Assembly: GCF_030499515.1 (NCBI RefSeq)
Contig: NZ_JASTWJ010000001.1
Span: forward strand, 3,328,001-3,392,000
Reading direction: 5' to 3'
Origin: Streptomyces sp. DT2A-34
GTDB lineage: Bacteria; Actinomycetota; Actinomycetes; Streptomycetales; Streptomycetaceae
DNA: 64,000 nucleotides
Shown here piece after piece: positions 63,528 to 64,000 of the stretch (its first letter is position 1; the number at the start of each line of letters is the position of its first letter). Both the position numbers and the translations under genes were made by a program. Below the pieces are notes generated by a model. The model saw nothing but the letters and a program-made list of their open reading frames with translations, made no database searches and was not told where the DNA came from.

Positions 63528-64000
63528 GTCCCGACGGGCCGTTCACCCGACGCCGCCGCGATGCCGTGCGGCCGACCACCGCCTCGCATCACATCGTTGA
63601 AGACGGACAGGCGCTGCAGGTTCGACGTGCCCTCCATGAACTCCAGCCCCTGCGCGTCCCTGGCCATCTTGTCCAGCCGAGGATGATCGAGCCGTGCGCC
63701 GGCGCCCAGGAGACTCAGCGCCTCCTGCGCCGTCCGGTCCGCCAGCCGCGCCGCCGCGAGCTTGGCCGCGCAGGCGAGCGCGCCGTCCGAGGGATCGGCG
63801 TCGACTGCCCGGGCCGCGCGGTAGGTGAGCTGACGAACGCTCAGGATCCGCTGGTCCATGGCGTCGAGCTGCTCCTGGACATGCCGTGGCGGTGTCCGTC
63901 GTTCCTCAACCACATATGCGTGGGCCGCGGCGGCGACACCGACGCCCATGGCGGCGATGACCGTCCGCCACAAGTTGAAGGTGCGCAGCCAGCCCCACAT
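63524..64000 (-). CDS. Acyl-CoA dehydrogenase-like flavoprotein, C-terminal part (5' end beyond window)
   Basis: The frame is open to the window edge, giving 158 residues of the C-terminal helical domain: LWRTVIAAMGVGVAAAAHAY, the TPPRHVQEQLDAMDQRI segment, and QGLEFMEGTSNLQRLSVFND, the FAD-binding/tetramer motif of the family. The Met encoded at 64000 is probably internal. With an adenylation enzyme and a phosphopantetheinyl transferase next to it, it resembles prolyl-carrier-protein dehydrogenases (RedW, PltE) that oxidise a carrier-bound amino acid, although ordinary fatty acyl-CoA oxidation cannot be excluded. Confidence 0.82.
   Translation of the reverse strand: MWGWLRTFNLWRTVIAAMGVGVAAAAHAYVVEERRTPPRHVQEQLDAMDQRILSVRQLTYRAARAVDADPSDGALACAAKLAAARLADRTAQEALSLLGAGARLDHPRLDKMARDAQGLEFMEGTSNLQRLSVFNDVMRGGGRPHGIAAASGERPVGT

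Overview
The window is chromosomal DNA of a Streptomyces or very close relative. It has about 70% GC with strong third-position GC bias, GTG/TTG starts, mycothiol biosynthesis (mshB), a BldK-type oligopeptide importer beside typA, an actinobacterial Sdh1-type succinate dehydrogenase, DUF397 and PP2C/anti-sigma-type regulators, and dispersed intergenic palindromes typical of Streptomyces. Long open frames occur antisense to most genes, as expected at this GC, and were not annotated. || 1-6 kb: a 3'-truncated membrane protein with a collagen-like region, a small membrane protein, mshB, another small membrane protein and an S9 peptidase. 6-31 kb: three complete five-gene oligopeptide ABC importers. 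System 1 (6146-12592, minus) has the order SBP-permease-permease-ATPase-ATPase and carries an ~800 bp minisatellite between permease and ATPase genes. System 2 (13076-19190, plus) and system 3 (25149-31346, minus) share the bldK order permease-SBP-permease-ATPase-ATPase and are evident paralogues; system 3 lies downstream of typA and is the best bldK candidate. Between systems 2 and 3 is a small accessory island (19.2-25 kb): a secreted protein, an intact VapBC-like pair and a decayed copy of it, a DUF397 gene, a Uma2-type nuclease, gene fragments, an amidohydrolase and a methyltransferase. || 31-54 kb: typA (with a one-base frameshift), a fourth peptide-binding lipoprotein with a Lys/Glu/Ser-rich insert, the sdhCAB operon, a coiled-coil membrane protein, a large PAS-PAS-GAF-PP2C-HATPase phosphatase, a small HATPase, a Nudix hydrolase, a SPOR-like protein, a GntR/UTRA regulator, a DUF4190-type protein, a secreted subtilase and an orphan membrane protein. 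|| 53-60 kb: an acyl-CoA carboxylase beta/epsilon pair and a frameshifted flavin reductase lead into a gene graveyard: truncated MBL hydrolase, truncated SnoaL-like protein, ricin-like, STAND ATPase and polysaccharide deacetylase fragments. The deacetylase is split by an IS110-family element whose transposase is frameshifted. A frameshifted AAA ATPase follows. || 60-64 kb: the edge of a probable natural-product cluster with a stand-alone adenylation enzyme, an atypical LuxR-type regulator, a Sfp-type phosphopantetheinyl transferase and the C-terminal part of an acyl-CoA dehydrogenase, a combination known from pyrrolyl-carrier-protein pathways. || All calls come from reading the sequence. Family names rest on recognised motifs and no database was searched.
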